Assembly: GCA_003209655.1 (NCBI GenBank)
Contig: QCPW01000008.1
Coordinates: 1-40,037 of the forward strand
Reading direction: 5' to 3'
From: Prochlorococcus sp. AG-442-M23
GTDB lineage: Bacteria; Cyanobacteriota; Cyanobacteriia; PCC-6307; Cyanobiaceae
Length of the DNA stretch: 40,037 nt
The notes beneath the pieces are model-generated. The model had not been told where the DNA came from, did not search any database, and saw only the letters and a list, made by a program, of their open reading frames with translations. The position numbers and the translations under genes were made by a program. How positions within the stretch are numbered: the stretch's first letter is position 1; each line of letters begins with the position of its first letter. Positions 9,175 to 19,772 of the stretch are shown here, in pieces.

Positions 9175-9294
9175 ATGATTGAACCTCTTTTATGTGGAAT
9201 AGTTTTAGGATTAGTTCCAATAACACTTCTTGGATTATTCATAAGCGCTTGGAATCAATATAGGAGAGGATCAGGAATATTAGATATGGATTAA
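9175..9294 (+). CDS. petG: Cytochrome b6f complex subunit PetG
   Basis: PetG is a small one-helix subunit needed for assembly or stability of the cytochrome b6f complex in the thylakoid. The 39-residue product begins [12 protein letters not shown], continues as a single hydrophobic helix and ends with the conserved A-W-N-Q-Y-R-R-G-S. An ATG three codons upstream (9166) would add M-P-E; I prefer 9175 because PetG proteins normally start at M-I-E-P-L-L. Its 3' end overlaps the convergent rsmD gene by 15 bp. The gene is short and is easily missed by gene finders. Confidence 0.95.
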   Translation: MIEPLLCGIVLGLVPITLLGLFISAWNQYRRGSGILDMD

Positions 9295-9867
9295 AAAAGT
9301 CAATTTTGATTGACCATAAGTTCTAACATCATAAATGTCCCATAAAATATTTTTCTTAATATCCAAATCTAATGAATTCTCGCAGATAACAATCGTACCT
9401 TTCCTTATAAAATTGCAATTAAATATTTGATAGAGAACTAATTCATGATAGCAAGCTCCATAGGGAGGGTCTAAATAGATAAAATCAAATTTTATTTGAT
9501 CAAAATTATTAATACTTGATTTATTCCTATCCATATAAGGCTTTGTCCAAATCAATACATCTTTGCAAATTACTTCAATATCATTTTTTCTATTATTAAT
9601 ATTTTCCAATAAGTATAAATTTTTTAAAATTATTTTTGAATTGTTTTTATTTTTTTCAACTGCAACTATTTTTTTTGCTCCATGATTGTATGCCTCACAA
9701 GATATAGCTCCTGTTCCACTAAATAAATCTAACCAATGAGAGTTTTCTACTTGGTTCTTCAAAATATTAAAAATAGCTTCTCTAACCATTAAAGTAGTTG
9801 GTCTAGTATCAATATTATTTGGGCTTTCAATCTTTCTTCCTCCAATTAATCTCAAATTAGTTTTCAT
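9280..9867 (-). CDS. rsmD: 16S rRNA (guanine-966-N2)-methyltransferase RsmD
   Basis: RsmD methylates G966 of 16S rRNA with SAM. In the 195-residue protein the opening L-R-L-I-G-G-R-K and [11 protein letters not shown] are characteristic. The SAM-binding motif [10 protein letters not shown] is at 47-56, and the catalytic D-P-P-Y of N6/N2-type methyltransferases is at 133-136. It lies 13 bp after hisH and is probably the last gene of a trxA-hisH-rsmD transcript. Its end overlaps petG from the other strand. Confidence 0.94.
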   Translation of the reverse strand: MKTNLRLIGGRKIESPNNIDTRPTTLMVREAIFNILKNQVENSHWLDLFSGTGAISCEAYNHGAKKIVAVEKNKNNSKIILKNLYLLENINNRKNDIEVICKDVLIWTKPYMDRNKSSINNFDQIKFDFIYLDPPYGACYHELVLYQIFNCNFIRKGTIVICENSLDLDIKKNILWDIYDVRTYGQSKLTFLIHI

Positions 9868-9880
9868 TTATTAAAAGGAA

Positions 9881-10498
9881 TTATTGAATATTTTTTAGCC
9901 ATCTACGTAAAAGTTTTTCTCCTGTCTTCCCTGACTTTTCAGGATGAAACTGGCAAGCCAACAAATTATCTTGTTCTATTATTGCCGTCAATTTCTCATT
10001 GCCATAACTAACGTTTGCAGCTATTAGGTTAGTATTTGAAGGTACGGCATGATAAGAATGGACAAAATATACCCAATTATTTAATTCATCATTTCTTAAT
10101 AAGCTATTTTCTCTTGTTGGAAGAAGTTCGCACCATCCAACATGCGGAATTCTTTGATCAGATAATTGAGGAATTCGTTTTATTTTCCCCTTTACAATTC
10201 CAAGTCCTTCAATTGAACCTTCTTCACTTGATTCAAAAAGTAATTGTAGTCCAAGACAAATACCTAAAAATGATTTTCCACTACTTATCCAGTTTTTAAT
10301 ATCAATTATTAAATTTGTATTGATAAGATTATTTATTGCAGGATCAAATGAACCAACACCTGGTAGTATTAACGCCTTACATTCTTTTGTTTGTTGTTTA
10401 TTTTTAATTAAAATTATTTCTTCTTCAAGACTTTCTAAAGCTTTGGTTACGGAATGAATATTGCCCATCCCATAATCTATAAGTCCTATTTTAGACAA
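9881..10498 (-). CDS. hisH: Imidazole glycerol phosphate synthase, glutamine amidotransferase subunit
   Basis: HisH releases ammonia from glutamine for HisF in histidine synthesis. The class I glutaminase triad is complete: C81 in G-I-C-L-G-L-Q, and H185 and E187 in Q-F-H-P-E-K. The opening I-G-L-I-D-Y-G-M-G-N matches the family. The start must be TTG at 10498 because an in-frame stop lies two codons upstream. Eight bases separate it from trxA. HisF and the other his genes are not in the window. Confidence 0.96.
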   Translation of the reverse strand: MSKIGLIDYGMGNIHSVTKALESLEEEIILIKNKQQTKECKALILPGVGSFDPAINNLINTNLIIDIKNWISSGKSFLGICLGLQLLFESSEEGSIEGLGIVKGKIKRIPQLSDQRIPHVGWCELLPTRENSLLRNDELNNWVYFVHSYHAVPSNTNLIAANVSYGNEKLTAIIEQDNLLACQFHPEKSGKTGEKLLRRWLKNIQ

Positions 10499-10506
10499 TG
10501 CTTAAT

Positions 10507-10830
10507 TTATAAGTGCTTAGACAAGGTGTTCGAAAGAGTCGCTTTAGGAACAGCACCTACTACAGTGTCAACTTTTTGACCAGCTTTAAAAATCATTAAA
10601 GTTGGAATACTTCTAATTCCGTATTGGCTTGCAACATTTGGATTTTCGTCTGTATTTAACTTAAATACTTTAATTTTACCTTCAAAATCTTTAGAAATCT
10701 CTTCAACAACTGGTGCCACCATCCTACAAGGGCCGCACCATGGAGCCCAAAAATCGACTAAGACTGGCAGATCACTTTGTAAAACTTCTTTGTCAAATGA
10801 AGAATCAGTTACGGCGGGTGCAGATGACAT
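10507..10830 (-). CDS. trxA: Thioredoxin (m-type)
   Basis: This is a 107-residue thioredoxin with the active site W-C-G-P-C at 31-35 and the usual cis-proline loop (S-I-P-T-L-M). It reduces disulfides of target enzymes using electrons from ferredoxin- or NADPH-dependent reductases. The ATG start is at 10830. The upstream gap holds Yfr1 and a pair of 12-bp direct repeats, the nearer one ending 9 bases before the start codon. It heads a probable trxA-hisH-rsmD operon. Confidence 0.97.
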   Translation of the reverse strand: MSSAPAVTDSSFDKEVLQSDLPVLVDFWAPWCGPCRMVAPVVEEISKDFEGKIKVFKLNTDENPNVASQYGIRSIPTLMIFKAGQKVDTVVGAVPKATLSNTLSKHL

Positions 10831-10838
10831 AATTTAGA

Positions 10839-10875
10839 TATTCTTTTAAGAAATTTAGCAGGCTATTCTTTTAAG
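10839..10875. repeat. Pair of exact 12-bp direct repeats upstream of trxA, 25-bp period
   Basis: The 12-mer TATTCTTTTAAG on the plus strand occurs at 10839-10850 and again at 10864-10875, with 13 bp between copies. On the minus strand both copies precede trxA, and the nearer one covers the ribosome-binding region. This could be a tandem site for a regulator or simply a small duplication in AT-rich DNA. Confidence 0.55.
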
Positions 10876-10921
10876 TGATGATTTCATTACAGATAAAGAA
10901 ATATAAGTAACAAAATATCTT

Positions 10922-10980
10922 AAAAAAAGCCCGATAAATCGGGCTATTTAGTGTGTGAGGAGTATGGGGTTTCCCCCATA
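10922..10980 (-). ncRNA. yfr1: Small regulatory RNA Yfr1
   Basis: Read on the minus strand, the element has the three parts of Yfr1. The 5' hairpin has a perfect 7-bp stem at 10963-10980. Next comes an unpaired stretch carrying the conserved 11-mer ACTCCTCACAC (complement of 10953-10963). Last is a GC-rich terminator hairpin at 10929-10944 followed by seven T's. Yfr1 is known from most cyanobacteria, and in Prochlorococcus it sits between guaB and trxA as here. Its 11-mer pairs with target mRNAs, reported targets including outer-membrane porin mRNAs. It starts about 57 bp after the guaB stop, so an independent promoter is expected. I assigned it from structure, motif and gene order. Confidence 0.95.
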
Positions 10981-10985
10981 ATTTA

Positions 10986-10991
10986 ATGATA
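10986..10991 (-). promoter_or_regulatory. Candidate -10 element for Yfr1
   Basis: On the minus strand TATCAT ends five to six bases before the predicted 5' end of Yfr1, the right distance for a sigma-70 type -10 box. No convincing -35 element is seen, which is common in Prochlorococcus promoters. Confidence 0.45.
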
Positions 10992-11037
10992 ACTCCTAAT
11001 GAGAAATTTTTTACATTTTGAAAAATAAGATTTTATA

Positions 11038-12201
11038 TTATTTTCCCATTCCAAGCTGTTGAGCTTTCTGATAAACCTTACCCTCTGTTAAAAGAGATGG
11101 TGCAATTACAATTTCTACATTTTGCATTTCTTTAATATTTTTTGCTCCAAGAGTACTCATTGATGTCCTAATAGCACCAAGTAAGTTATGTGTCCCATCA
11201 TCAAGTAATGCAGGTCCTTTTAATATTCTTTCTAAAGAACCAGTAGAACCTACTTCGATTCTTGTTCCTCTTGGTAATATAGGGCTCGGAGTTGCCATAC
11301 CCCAATGAAATCCGTTACCTGGTGCAGTTGATGATTTGGCTATTGGAGAACCAATCATTACAGCATCGGCACCACAAGCTATGCATTTACAAATATCTCC
11401 GCCTGTAATAATTCCTCCATCACCAATTATAGGAACATAACGGCCAGTTTCTTGAAAATAGTCATCTCTTGCTGTACTACAGTCAGATATCGCTGTTGCT
11501 TGAGGTATACCTACTCCTAATACCCCTCTCGAAGTGCAGGCTGCTCCAGGACCTATTCCAACCATAAGACCTGCTACTCCTGCTTTCATAAGAAGTTGAG
11601 CGACTTCATAAGTTACACAATTACCAGCAATAACCGGAACTTTTAAAGATTGACATAGACTTTTAATATTTAATGTCTCATTACCATCCATACCCAGATG
11701 TTCAGTTGAAACAACTGTTCCTTGAAGAAAAAATAAGTCTATTTTTGATTTCGCAATTATTTCTTTAAATTTTATCGCGGCTAAAGGGGTTCCACTTAAT
11801 GCTGCTATTCCATCTTTTTCTTTAATTTCGTTAATTCTCTGTAAAATAAGATTTTCCTTGATGGGTTGACTATATATTTTTTGCATTAAAGGAACGAATT
11901 CATTTTTCCCAACAGATGAGATTTGACCTAAAATTTCTTTTGGATTTTCGTATCTAGTTTGTATGCCTTCCATATTAAGAACACCGATAGCTCCCAAATT
12001 AGAGAGTTCTACAGCCGTATCAACATCAACTACACTATCCATTGCACTTGCAATAATTGGAATTTCTCTTTCAATATTTCCAATTTTCCAAGATGCATTG
12101 GTTAGATCGTAATCTAGAGTTCTTTTTCCAGGCACTAATGCTATCTCATCAATGCCATAAGCTCTTCTAACTTTTTTGTTTAAACCAATTTGAATATTCA
12201 C
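11038..12201 (-). CDS. guaB: IMP dehydrogenase-like protein, GuaB3 family
   Basis: The 387-residue TIM-barrel protein belongs to the IMPDH/GMP reductase superfamily. The substrate-binding cysteine is C222 in G-P-G-A-A-C-T-S-R-G. An early A-S-A-M-D-S-V and a late G-G-I-I-T-G-G-D-I and A-D-A-V-M-I-G-S also fit the barrel. There is no room for the tandem CBS domains of standard GuaB (about 480-490 residues), so it fits the shorter GuaB3 group found in cyanobacteria and actinobacteria. Whether it is the main IMP dehydrogenase or a paralogue cannot be told from this window. The start is GTG at 12201; a stop lies six codons upstream. Confidence 0.9.
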   Translation of the reverse strand: MNIQIGLNKKVRRAYGIDEIALVPGKRTLDYDLTNASWKIGNIEREIPIIASAMDSVVDVDTAVELSNLGAIGVLNMEGIQTRYENPKEILGQISSVGKNEFVPLMQKIYSQPIKENLILQRINEIKEKDGIAALSGTPLAAIKFKEIIAKSKIDLFFLQGTVVSTEHLGMDGNETLNIKSLCQSLKVPVIAGNCVTYEVAQLLMKAGVAGLMVGIGPGAACTSRGVLGVGIPQATAISDCSTARDDYFQETGRYVPIIGDGGIITGGDICKCIACGADAVMIGSPIAKSSTAPGNGFHWGMATPSPILPRGTRIEVGSTGSLERILKGPALLDDGTHNLLGAIRTSMSTLGAKNIKEMQNVEIVIAPSLLTEGKVYQKAQQLGMGK

Positions 12202-12380
12202 GAAATTTTTAATTATTCAGATTAAGTTAACAACTAAAGGTGTAATAAGCCAATAATTTTTAAAAAACAAAAGAGTTTTTTTATTATTTGTGTAAGAATG
12301 TGAGTGTTTGAAAATTAATTATTAGCATTATTTTATTCATTCTGACAATCAGGGATTATTATTAAAGAAAGGGTTTTTAT

Positions 12381-14978
12381 ATGTCCGATATTGTTGATTC
12401 TGAGAATTCTGGTTTGAGTGAGAATAACGATCGAATTATTCAGACTGATTTAAGAAATGAAATGTCAAGATCGTATCTAGAGTATGCGATGAGTGTCATT
12501 GTTGGTCGTGCACTTCCAGATGCAAGGGATGGACTTAAACCAGTTCACAGAAGGATTCTTTACGCGATGTATGAGCTTGGATTGACTAGCGGGAGACCAT
12601 ACAGAAAATGTGCAAGGGTTGTTGGGGAGGTTTTGGGCAAATACCATCCTCATGGAGATACTGCTGTTTATGATGCATTGGTAAGGATGGCACAGGATTT
12701 TTCTATGAGAATGCCTCTTATAGATGGTCATGGAAACTTCGGCTCAGTAGATAATGATCCCCCTGCCGCGATGAGATACACAGAGTCACGTCTTCAATCG
12801 CTAACAGATGAAAGTCTATTAGAGGATATTGAATCTGAGACAGTTGATTTTTCCGATAATTTTGATGGATCACAACAAGAGCCAACTGTTTTGCCAGCAA
12901 GAATACCCCAACTCCTTTTAAATGGATCATCAGGTATTGCGGTTGGGATGGCAACTAATATTCCTCCTCATAATTTAGGAGAATTAATTAATGGTCTTAA
13001 ATCAATAATCAAAAACCCCCTAATAGAAGATGAAGAACTCTTTGAAATAATTAAAGGGCCAGATTTTCCAACAGGAGGACAAATCTTAGGAAGAGATGGA
13101 ATTAAAGAGACTTTCAAGTCTGGTAGAGGCTCTATTACTATGAGAGGAGTTGCGGATATTGAACAAATTAAATCTCCTGGAAGAGCAGAAAAAGATGCTG
13201 TAATTATCACGGAGCTTCCCTTTCAGACTAATAAAGCAGCTTTAATAGAAAGAATTGCAGAACTAGTAAATGATAAAAAATTAGAGGGAATTTCTGATAT
13301 TAGAGATGAAAGCGATAGGGACGGGATGAGAATTGTTATTGAGCTCAAAAGAGATGCCTATCCACAAGTTGTTTTAAATAATTTATTCAAGTTAACACCT
13401 CTACAAAATAACTTTAGTGCGAATATCTTGGCTCTTGTTAACGGAGAACCAACAACTCTGTCTCTTAGAAAAATGTTGGATGTTTTCCTAGATTTTCGAA
13501 TTGAAACAATTAAAAGAAGAACAACTTTCTTATTAAAAAAAGCAGAGGAAAGAGATCATATCTTAAAAGGACTTCTTTTAGCGCTTGAGGCAATGGATAA
13601 TATTATCAATTTAATTAGATCAGCAAAAGATTCAAATTCAGCAAGAGAGCAATTACAAAAAGACCATGAATTATCTTTAATTCAAGCAGATGCTATTTTA
13701 CAAATGCAATTAAGAAGATTAACCGCTTTAGAGGCAGACAAAATAAAATCAGAACATGATGAACTTACTAAAAAAATCAAAGACTACAAAAGTATATTGC
13801 AGGACAAAGAACTTATAAACGATATTATTCTTGAAGAACTTAGTAGAATTAATGAAAGATTTTCATCACCAAGGAAAACTGAGATACTTAATTTAGGAGG
13901 TGGTTTAGATGATATTGACCTAATAGCTAATGAGAGATCGGTTGTTTTACTAACTTCGGCAGGATATTTAAAAAGGATGCCCGTAAGTGAATTCGAATCT
14001 ACAAGTAGAGGTTCAAGAGGTAAAGCTGGAACAAAAACTCAAGAAGATGATGAAGTTAAATTATTTATAAGCTGCAATGATCACGATACTCTTTTACTTT
14101 TCAGTGATAGAGGAGTAGCTTATGCACTTCCAGCTTATAGAGTTCCTATGAGCAGCAGAACTGCTAAAGGGACACCTTCTGTTCAACTGCTTCCAATACC
14201 AAGAGAAGAACAAATCACTTCTATTATTTCGGTAGATTCTTTTGATAATGAGTGCTATTTATTAATGTTAACTCAATCTGGATTTATAAAAAGAACTCCA
14301 TTATCAGCTTTTTCAAAAATACGTTCAAACGGTTTGATAGCTATTAACCTAGAAGATGGAGACGCCTTAACTTGGGTTAGATTATCAACAGAAGGGGATA
14401 GTGTATTAATTGGATCAAAAAAAGGAATGACAATTCATTTCAGGTTAGATATTAATGAACTAAGACCTCTTGGCAGAACTGCTAGAGGTGTTAAATCTAT
14501 GAACTTAAAAGATGGAGATCAACTTGTTTCAATGGATGTTTTAACTTCAGACCTAGTTGATCAATTGGCAAATATCGATGAAGAAGATAATGAGAGCGAA
14601 GATGATCTTGAAAGTAATTCTTCAAATGGACCATGGGTGCTAGTAGCTAGTGCTTTTGGTCTTGGGAAAAGAGTACCAGTAACAAAATTCAGATTACAAA
14701 AAAGAGCGGGGATGGGTCTAAGAGCAATAAAATTCAGAATCAAAGGAGATTCTCTTATAGGACTTAGGGTTCTTGGAGAAGGTGAAGAATTACTTTTGGT
14801 TACAGAGAAAGGTGTAATTGTAAGAACTAATGCCGATAAGATATCTCAACAATCAAGAGCTGCTACAGGTGTAAGATTACAGCGACTAGATGATGGTGAT
14901 CATTTATCGAAAGTTGTGTTGGTCCCTCATGAACAAATTGAGGAACAAGTTCAATTAGTTCCCAAAGAAGAAACTTAA
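12381..14978 (+). CDS. gyrA: DNA gyrase subunit A
   Basis: The 865-residue protein is the DNA-cleaving subunit of gyrase, which introduces negative supercoils. The catalytic tyrosine is Y133 in A-A-M-R-Y-T-E, preceded by the quinolone-pocket helix [11 protein letters not shown] with T94 and D98 at the usual resistance positions. The C-terminal six-blade pinwheel spans about 510-850. The place expected for the GyrA box (Q-R-R-G-G-K-G in E. coli) reads [10 protein letters not shown] at 541-550. An acidic insert lies at about 723-751. ATG 12381 is preceded by a purine-rich AGAAAGGG about 8 bases upstream. It is divergent from guaB across 179 bp. Confidence 0.97.
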   Translation: MSDIVDSENSGLSENNDRIIQTDLRNEMSRSYLEYAMSVIVGRALPDARDGLKPVHRRILYAMYELGLTSGRPYRKCARVVGEVLGKYHPHGDTAVYDALVRMAQDFSMRMPLIDGHGNFGSVDNDPPAAMRYTESRLQSLTDESLLEDIESETVDFSDNFDGSQQEPTVLPARIPQLLLNGSSGIAVGMATNIPPHNLGELINGLKSIIKNPLIEDEELFEIIKGPDFPTGGQILGRDGIKETFKSGRGSITMRGVADIEQIKSPGRAEKDAVIITELPFQTNKAALIERIAELVNDKKLEGISDIRDESDRDGMRIVIELKRDAYPQVVLNNLFKLTPLQNNFSANILALVNGEPTTLSLRKMLDVFLDFRIETIKRRTTFLLKKAEERDHILKGLLLALEAMDNIINLIRSAKDSNSAREQLQKDHELSLIQADAILQMQLRRLTALEADKIKSEHDELTKKIKDYKSILQDKELINDIILEELSRINERFSSPRKTEILNLGGGLDDIDLIANERSVVLLTSAGYLKRMPVSEFESTSRGSRGKAGTKTQEDDEVKLFISCNDHDTLLLFSDRGVAYALPAYRVPMSSRTAKGTPSVQLLPIPREEQITSIISVDSFDNECYLLMLTQSGFIKRTPLSAFSKIRSNGLIAINLEDGDALTWVRLSTEGDSVLIGSKKGMTIHFRLDINELRPLGRTARGVKSMNLKDGDQLVSMDVLTSDLVDQLANIDEEDNESEDDLESNSSNGPWVLVASAFGLGKRVPVTKFRLQKRAGMGLRAIKFRIKGDSLIGLRVLGEGEELLLVTEKGVIVRTNADKISQQSRAATGVRLQRLDDGDHLSKVVLVPHEQIEEQVQLVPKEET

Positions 14979-15003
14979 GAACTTGGAAGATTAGAAATTT
15001 CTT

Positions 15004-16215
15004 ATGGAAGTACTTGATATTTTAATTTTAGGATCAGGACCAGCTGCGTTGTGTTTAGCAGCAGAATTAGCTAAACAAAACCTTAGTATTAAAGGTATTT
15101 CAACAAAATCACCATATGAAAAATGGGAGAATACTTATGGAATTTGGGCATCTGAATTAGAGGAATTAGGTTTAGATTCTTTGTTATCTCATAGATGGTC
15201 AGAAACTGTTAGCTATTTTGGGGATGGAATAAATGACAAAGGGAATGCTCCAACAAAGCATTATTATGATTATGGATTAATCAACCAAGAAGCATTTCAG
15301 AATGAACTTTTAAAGAAATGTAAAGGTATTCAGTGGTTGAACGAAACTGCAAAACAAATTACATCAGAAAATCATTTTTCTAAAGTAATTTGTTTTTCAG
15401 GATTAACATTAAATGCAAGGTTAGTTATTGATGCGAGTGGGCACAAGAGTGCATTTGTTCAAAGGCCATATCTAAAAGAAATTGCTCAGCAAGCTGCTTA
15501 TGGCATAGTTGGCAAATTTTCTACTCCTCCTGTAAATAAGGATCAATTTGTTTTAATGGACTTTCGTTCTGATCATTTAAATAATGAGGAGTTATTATCT
15601 TCTCCATCTTTTCTTTATGCTATGGATCTTGGGAGTGGAACATATTTTGTTGAAGAGACATCACTAGCTTGTTATCCTGCTTTATCTCAAGATCATCTAA
15701 AAAAAAGACTTTTAAGAAGATTAAATAATAAAGGGATAAAAGTACAGGAGATTTTTCATGAGGAGAATTGCCTATTCCCCATGAATTTACCACTCCCTTA
15801 TAAAAATCAATCAGTACTTGGTTTTGGAGGCTCAGCAAGTATGGTTCATCCTGCTTCTGGATATATGATTGGATCTCTCTTAAGAAGAGCTCCACTTCTT
15901 GCTGAAAAGTTAGCAACCTTTTTAAAAGACCAAAGCTACAGCTCAGCAGATCTCGCAACTAAAGGATGGCATGTCTTGTGGCCATATGAATTAACTCAAA
16001 GACACAAACTCTATCAATATGGACTACAAAGATTGATGAGCTTTGATGAAAGTAGATTAAGAAGTTTCTTTTCTAATTTCTTCAAATTATCTACAAAAGA
16101 ATGGGTAGGATTTCTTACCAATACTCTCCCATTACCAAAATTGATTTTTGTAATGAGTAAAATGTTTATTAATTCTCCTTTAAAAATTAAACTTGGAATG
16201 CTGAATATAAAATAA
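15004..16215 (+). CDS. crtL-b: Lycopene beta-cyclase (CrtL-b type)
   Basis: The enzyme closes the beta rings of lycopene to give beta-carotene, feeding zeaxanthin and other carotenoids. The 403-residue flavoprotein begins with the dinucleotide-binding loop I-L-G-S-G-P-A-A-L (8-16). A T-Y-G-I-W motif follows, as do the family's V-I-D-A-S-G-H and G-F-G-G-S-A-S-M-V-H-P-A-S-G-Y. Picocyanobacteria can carry two CrtL paralogues (b and e); I chose 'b' mainly from my recall of its position next to gyrA, so the ring type is less sure than the family. It begins 25 bp after gyrA and ends 8 bp before the convergent GH57 gene. Confidence 0.85.
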   Translation: MEVLDILILGSGPAALCLAAELAKQNLSIKGISTKSPYEKWENTYGIWASELEELGLDSLLSHRWSETVSYFGDGINDKGNAPTKHYYDYGLINQEAFQNELLKKCKGIQWLNETAKQITSENHFSKVICFSGLTLNARLVIDASGHKSAFVQRPYLKEIAQQAAYGIVGKFSTPPVNKDQFVLMDFRSDHLNNEELLSSPSFLYAMDLGSGTYFVEETSLACYPALSQDHLKKRLLRRLNNKGIKVQEIFHEENCLFPMNLPLPYKNQSVLGFGGSASMVHPASGYMIGSLLRRAPLLAEKLATFLKDQSYSSADLATKGWHVLWPYELTQRHKLYQYGLQRLMSFDESRLRSFFSNFFKLSTKEWVGFLTNTLPLPKLIFVMSKMFINSPLKIKLGMLNIK

Positions 16216-16223
16216 AAAAACTC

Positions 16224-17807
16224 TTATTTTTGCCAATCTTCAATTCTTAAATCTGGGAAAATTTTATCTTCTTCTTCAATATTTTTCAGGAATTCAAAGT
16301 CAATCATAGAGTTTTTTTTAATCATATCTATTAATTTCCAGAATCTAAATAAGTGTCTATCAATTCTCTCTTTAGCTAATTCTGTTGTAGTTCCTGCTCT
16401 TAAAATAAAACTCCAATCAGAAGATTCTGAAAGAAGTAATTCTCTTGCCGCTTGCTGTAATAATCTCATTTCACAATCATCATATGACTCTTTAGTAGCC
16501 AACTCGACAAAAACAGAACCAGCCTTCGTTATTTCTGGAACAATCCAAGCATTTTTTTCATTAAGCCAGTAATTATGGTAGCCCCCCTGTCCCCAGCTTG
16601 AAGGAGATGGATCACAAATTTGAAGATTAGGTTTTTGAAGGAGAATTTCTTTTAGATTTGTTAGCTTTATTGAATATTTTGTGGACTTAATAAGTATATT
16701 TTCAATAAATTTTGGGCCCTCATACCACCAATGTCCAAATAGTTCAGCATCAAACGGAGCAATTAATAATGGCTCGAACGATGATGATAAAGAAAGTTTT
16801 CTTAATTGTTTAGATCTTGATAAAAGATAGCTATTAGCTTGTTCTTCAACTTTTTTTATAGCTTCATCTTCTATATAAAATTCTTTTTTGTCTAATGAAT
16901 CTTTATTACTAGTAATTCTATGAAATTTCAATCCTAAAGGCCGGTTTGTTGGTATACCTTTTTTTTGCAATTCTGAAATGGGCAATTCCCATCCCAAATC
17001 TTTATGAAACTCCCTATGAACAGGATTTCCTGGGTATCCTTCTTTTGAGGACCAAACTGGCAAAGTTGATTCACTATCTCTCCCGAAAAAAGCAACCCCT
17101 CTGTTTGAACAAATAGGAGCATAGACTCCATACCTTGGCCTTGGAGATCCATTTAAAATCCCATGACCATCTAAAACAGCATATCTAATTCCACAATTAA
17201 ATAATATTTCATCTAAGTTTTCATAGTAAGCGCACTCAGGTAACCAAATTCCTAATGGTCTTTCTCCAAAAATTGCTTCATGACTTCTAATTGCAGTTTT
17301 TATTTGACCTAATACTGTTTCAGGGTTTTCTCTAAGGATAGGTAAATATCCATGTGTAGCAGCACAAGTAAGGATATCCAAGTTTCCAGTTTTATTTAAA
17401 TTTTTAAATCTGTCTATTAAATCTCCAGAACATTTTTCCCAATATAAATAATTATTTTTGATATTTCTCATAAGAAATTCGGACGCAGATTTTTCTCTAT
17501 GAGATAAATCTCCCAAAAATTCTAGTCTAGTTTTAATCCAACATGAAAATTTTTTTTGAATTTGTTTATTGTTAAGAAGAGATAATAAAGTTGGAGATAA
17601 ACTAAGAGTCAATTTTGTATTGTTTGTATTATGTTTTTTACTAAATTCCATTACTTGAAGTAATGGAATATAACACTCAAGTATTGCCTGAAATAACCAA
17701 TCTTCTTCTAAAGAATTTTTTTCATTTTTCCTAACGTATGGAAGGTGAGCATGTAAAACTATTGCCAATTTACCTAAGTAATTTTTATTAGGTAAAGGCC
17801 CATTCAT
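16224..17807 (-). CDS. Glycoside hydrolase family 57, probable 1,4-alpha-glucan branching enzyme
   Basis: The 527-residue protein has GH57 hallmarks: H-A-H-L-P-Y-V at 19-25 (motif 1), W-L-P-E-C-A-Y at 188-194 with likely nucleophile E191, and P-F-D-A-E-L-F-G-H-W at 351-360 with likely acid D353. The spacing and the C-terminal helical domain (W-G-Q-G-G-Y-H-N-Y-W, then E-L-L-L-S-E-S-S-D-W) resemble characterised GH57 branching enzymes rather than the 4-alpha-glucanotransferases of the family. It would add alpha-1,6 branches to glycogen. malQ lies about 16 kb away in the same window. It is divergent from leuA across 236 bp. Confidence 0.87.
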   Translation of the reverse strand: MNGPLPNKNYLGKLAIVLHAHLPYVRKNEKNSLEEDWLFQAILECYIPLLQVMEFSKKHNTNNTKLTLSLSPTLLSLLNNKQIQKKFSCWIKTRLEFLGDLSHREKSASEFLMRNIKNNYLYWEKCSGDLIDRFKNLNKTGNLDILTCAATHGYLPILRENPETVLGQIKTAIRSHEAIFGERPLGIWLPECAYYENLDEILFNCGIRYAVLDGHGILNGSPRPRYGVYAPICSNRGVAFFGRDSESTLPVWSSKEGYPGNPVHREFHKDLGWELPISELQKKGIPTNRPLGLKFHRITSNKDSLDKKEFYIEDEAIKKVEEQANSYLLSRSKQLRKLSLSSSFEPLLIAPFDAELFGHWWYEGPKFIENILIKSTKYSIKLTNLKEILLQKPNLQICDPSPSSWGQGGYHNYWLNEKNAWIVPEITKAGSVFVELATKESYDDCEMRLLQQAARELLLSESSDWSFILRAGTTTELAKERIDRHLFRFWKLIDMIKKNSMIDFEFLKNIEEEDKIFPDLRIEDWQK

Positions 17808-17872
17808 AATTCTTTTATGATTTCAAATAAAAGTAGTTAAAGTTTCAAAATTCACCTTCAGGTAAATATTTA

Positions 17873-17895
17873 ATTATTTATTTTTCATAAATAAT
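17873..17895. repeat. Perfect 9-bp AT inverted repeat in the GH57-leuA divergent region
   Basis: Bases 17873-17881 pair exactly with 17887-17895 around a 5-nt loop. It lies between divergent genes at 17808-18043, so it could be an operator or a leader hairpin. All paired bases are A or T, which makes chance quite possible. Confidence 0.35.
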
Positions 17896-18043
17896 ACTTT
17901 ATCTAAAGGATATAGAGACTTTTTATTTATAAAAATGTAACCAATAATATTATGAATACATTCCCTTTAAATACAGGTTGATTAATCCACATCTAGTAAT
18001 TTCTTTTCAATTGGCTTAATATAGAGTTAATCATATTCAACTA

Positions 18044-19684
<1,641 letters not shown>

Positions 19685-19689
19685 GTAAA

Positions 19690-19733
19690 TTTTGGGATTA
19701 TTAAGTTTACCCAAAAACCAGTAACTTAATAAT
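19690..19733 (+). promoter_or_regulatory. Two overlapping, mutually exclusive hairpins after leuA
   Basis: Hairpin A pairs 19690-19696 with 19710-19716 (7 bp). Hairpin B pairs 19697-19707 with 19723-19733 (11 bp, perfect, 15-nt loop). The left arm of B lies wholly inside the loop of A and the right arm of A inside the loop of B, so only one can form. Neither is followed by a clean T-run. The region lies between leuA and the downstream membrane-protein gene, where it could end or adjust transcription. Confidence 0.5.
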
Positions 19734-19772
19734 GTAGATTAAAGCTTTAAGTTTAAATTTAACTAATAAAGT

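Noticed and set aside
8978-9226. 82-residue minus-strand ORF overlapping cytM and petG
   Set aside because: It is out of frame with both recognised genes and its composition reflects the AT-rich complement of them.
12477-13210. Minus-strand ORFs inside gyrA and similar reverse ORFs within leuA, folD and crtE
   Set aside because: They lie wholly opposite conserved genes and have no recognisable domain or plausible start context; they are shadows of the real genes.
17958-17990. Short ORF before leuA as a leucine attenuation peptide
   Set aside because: It encodes about nine residues with only one leucine and no terminator follows.
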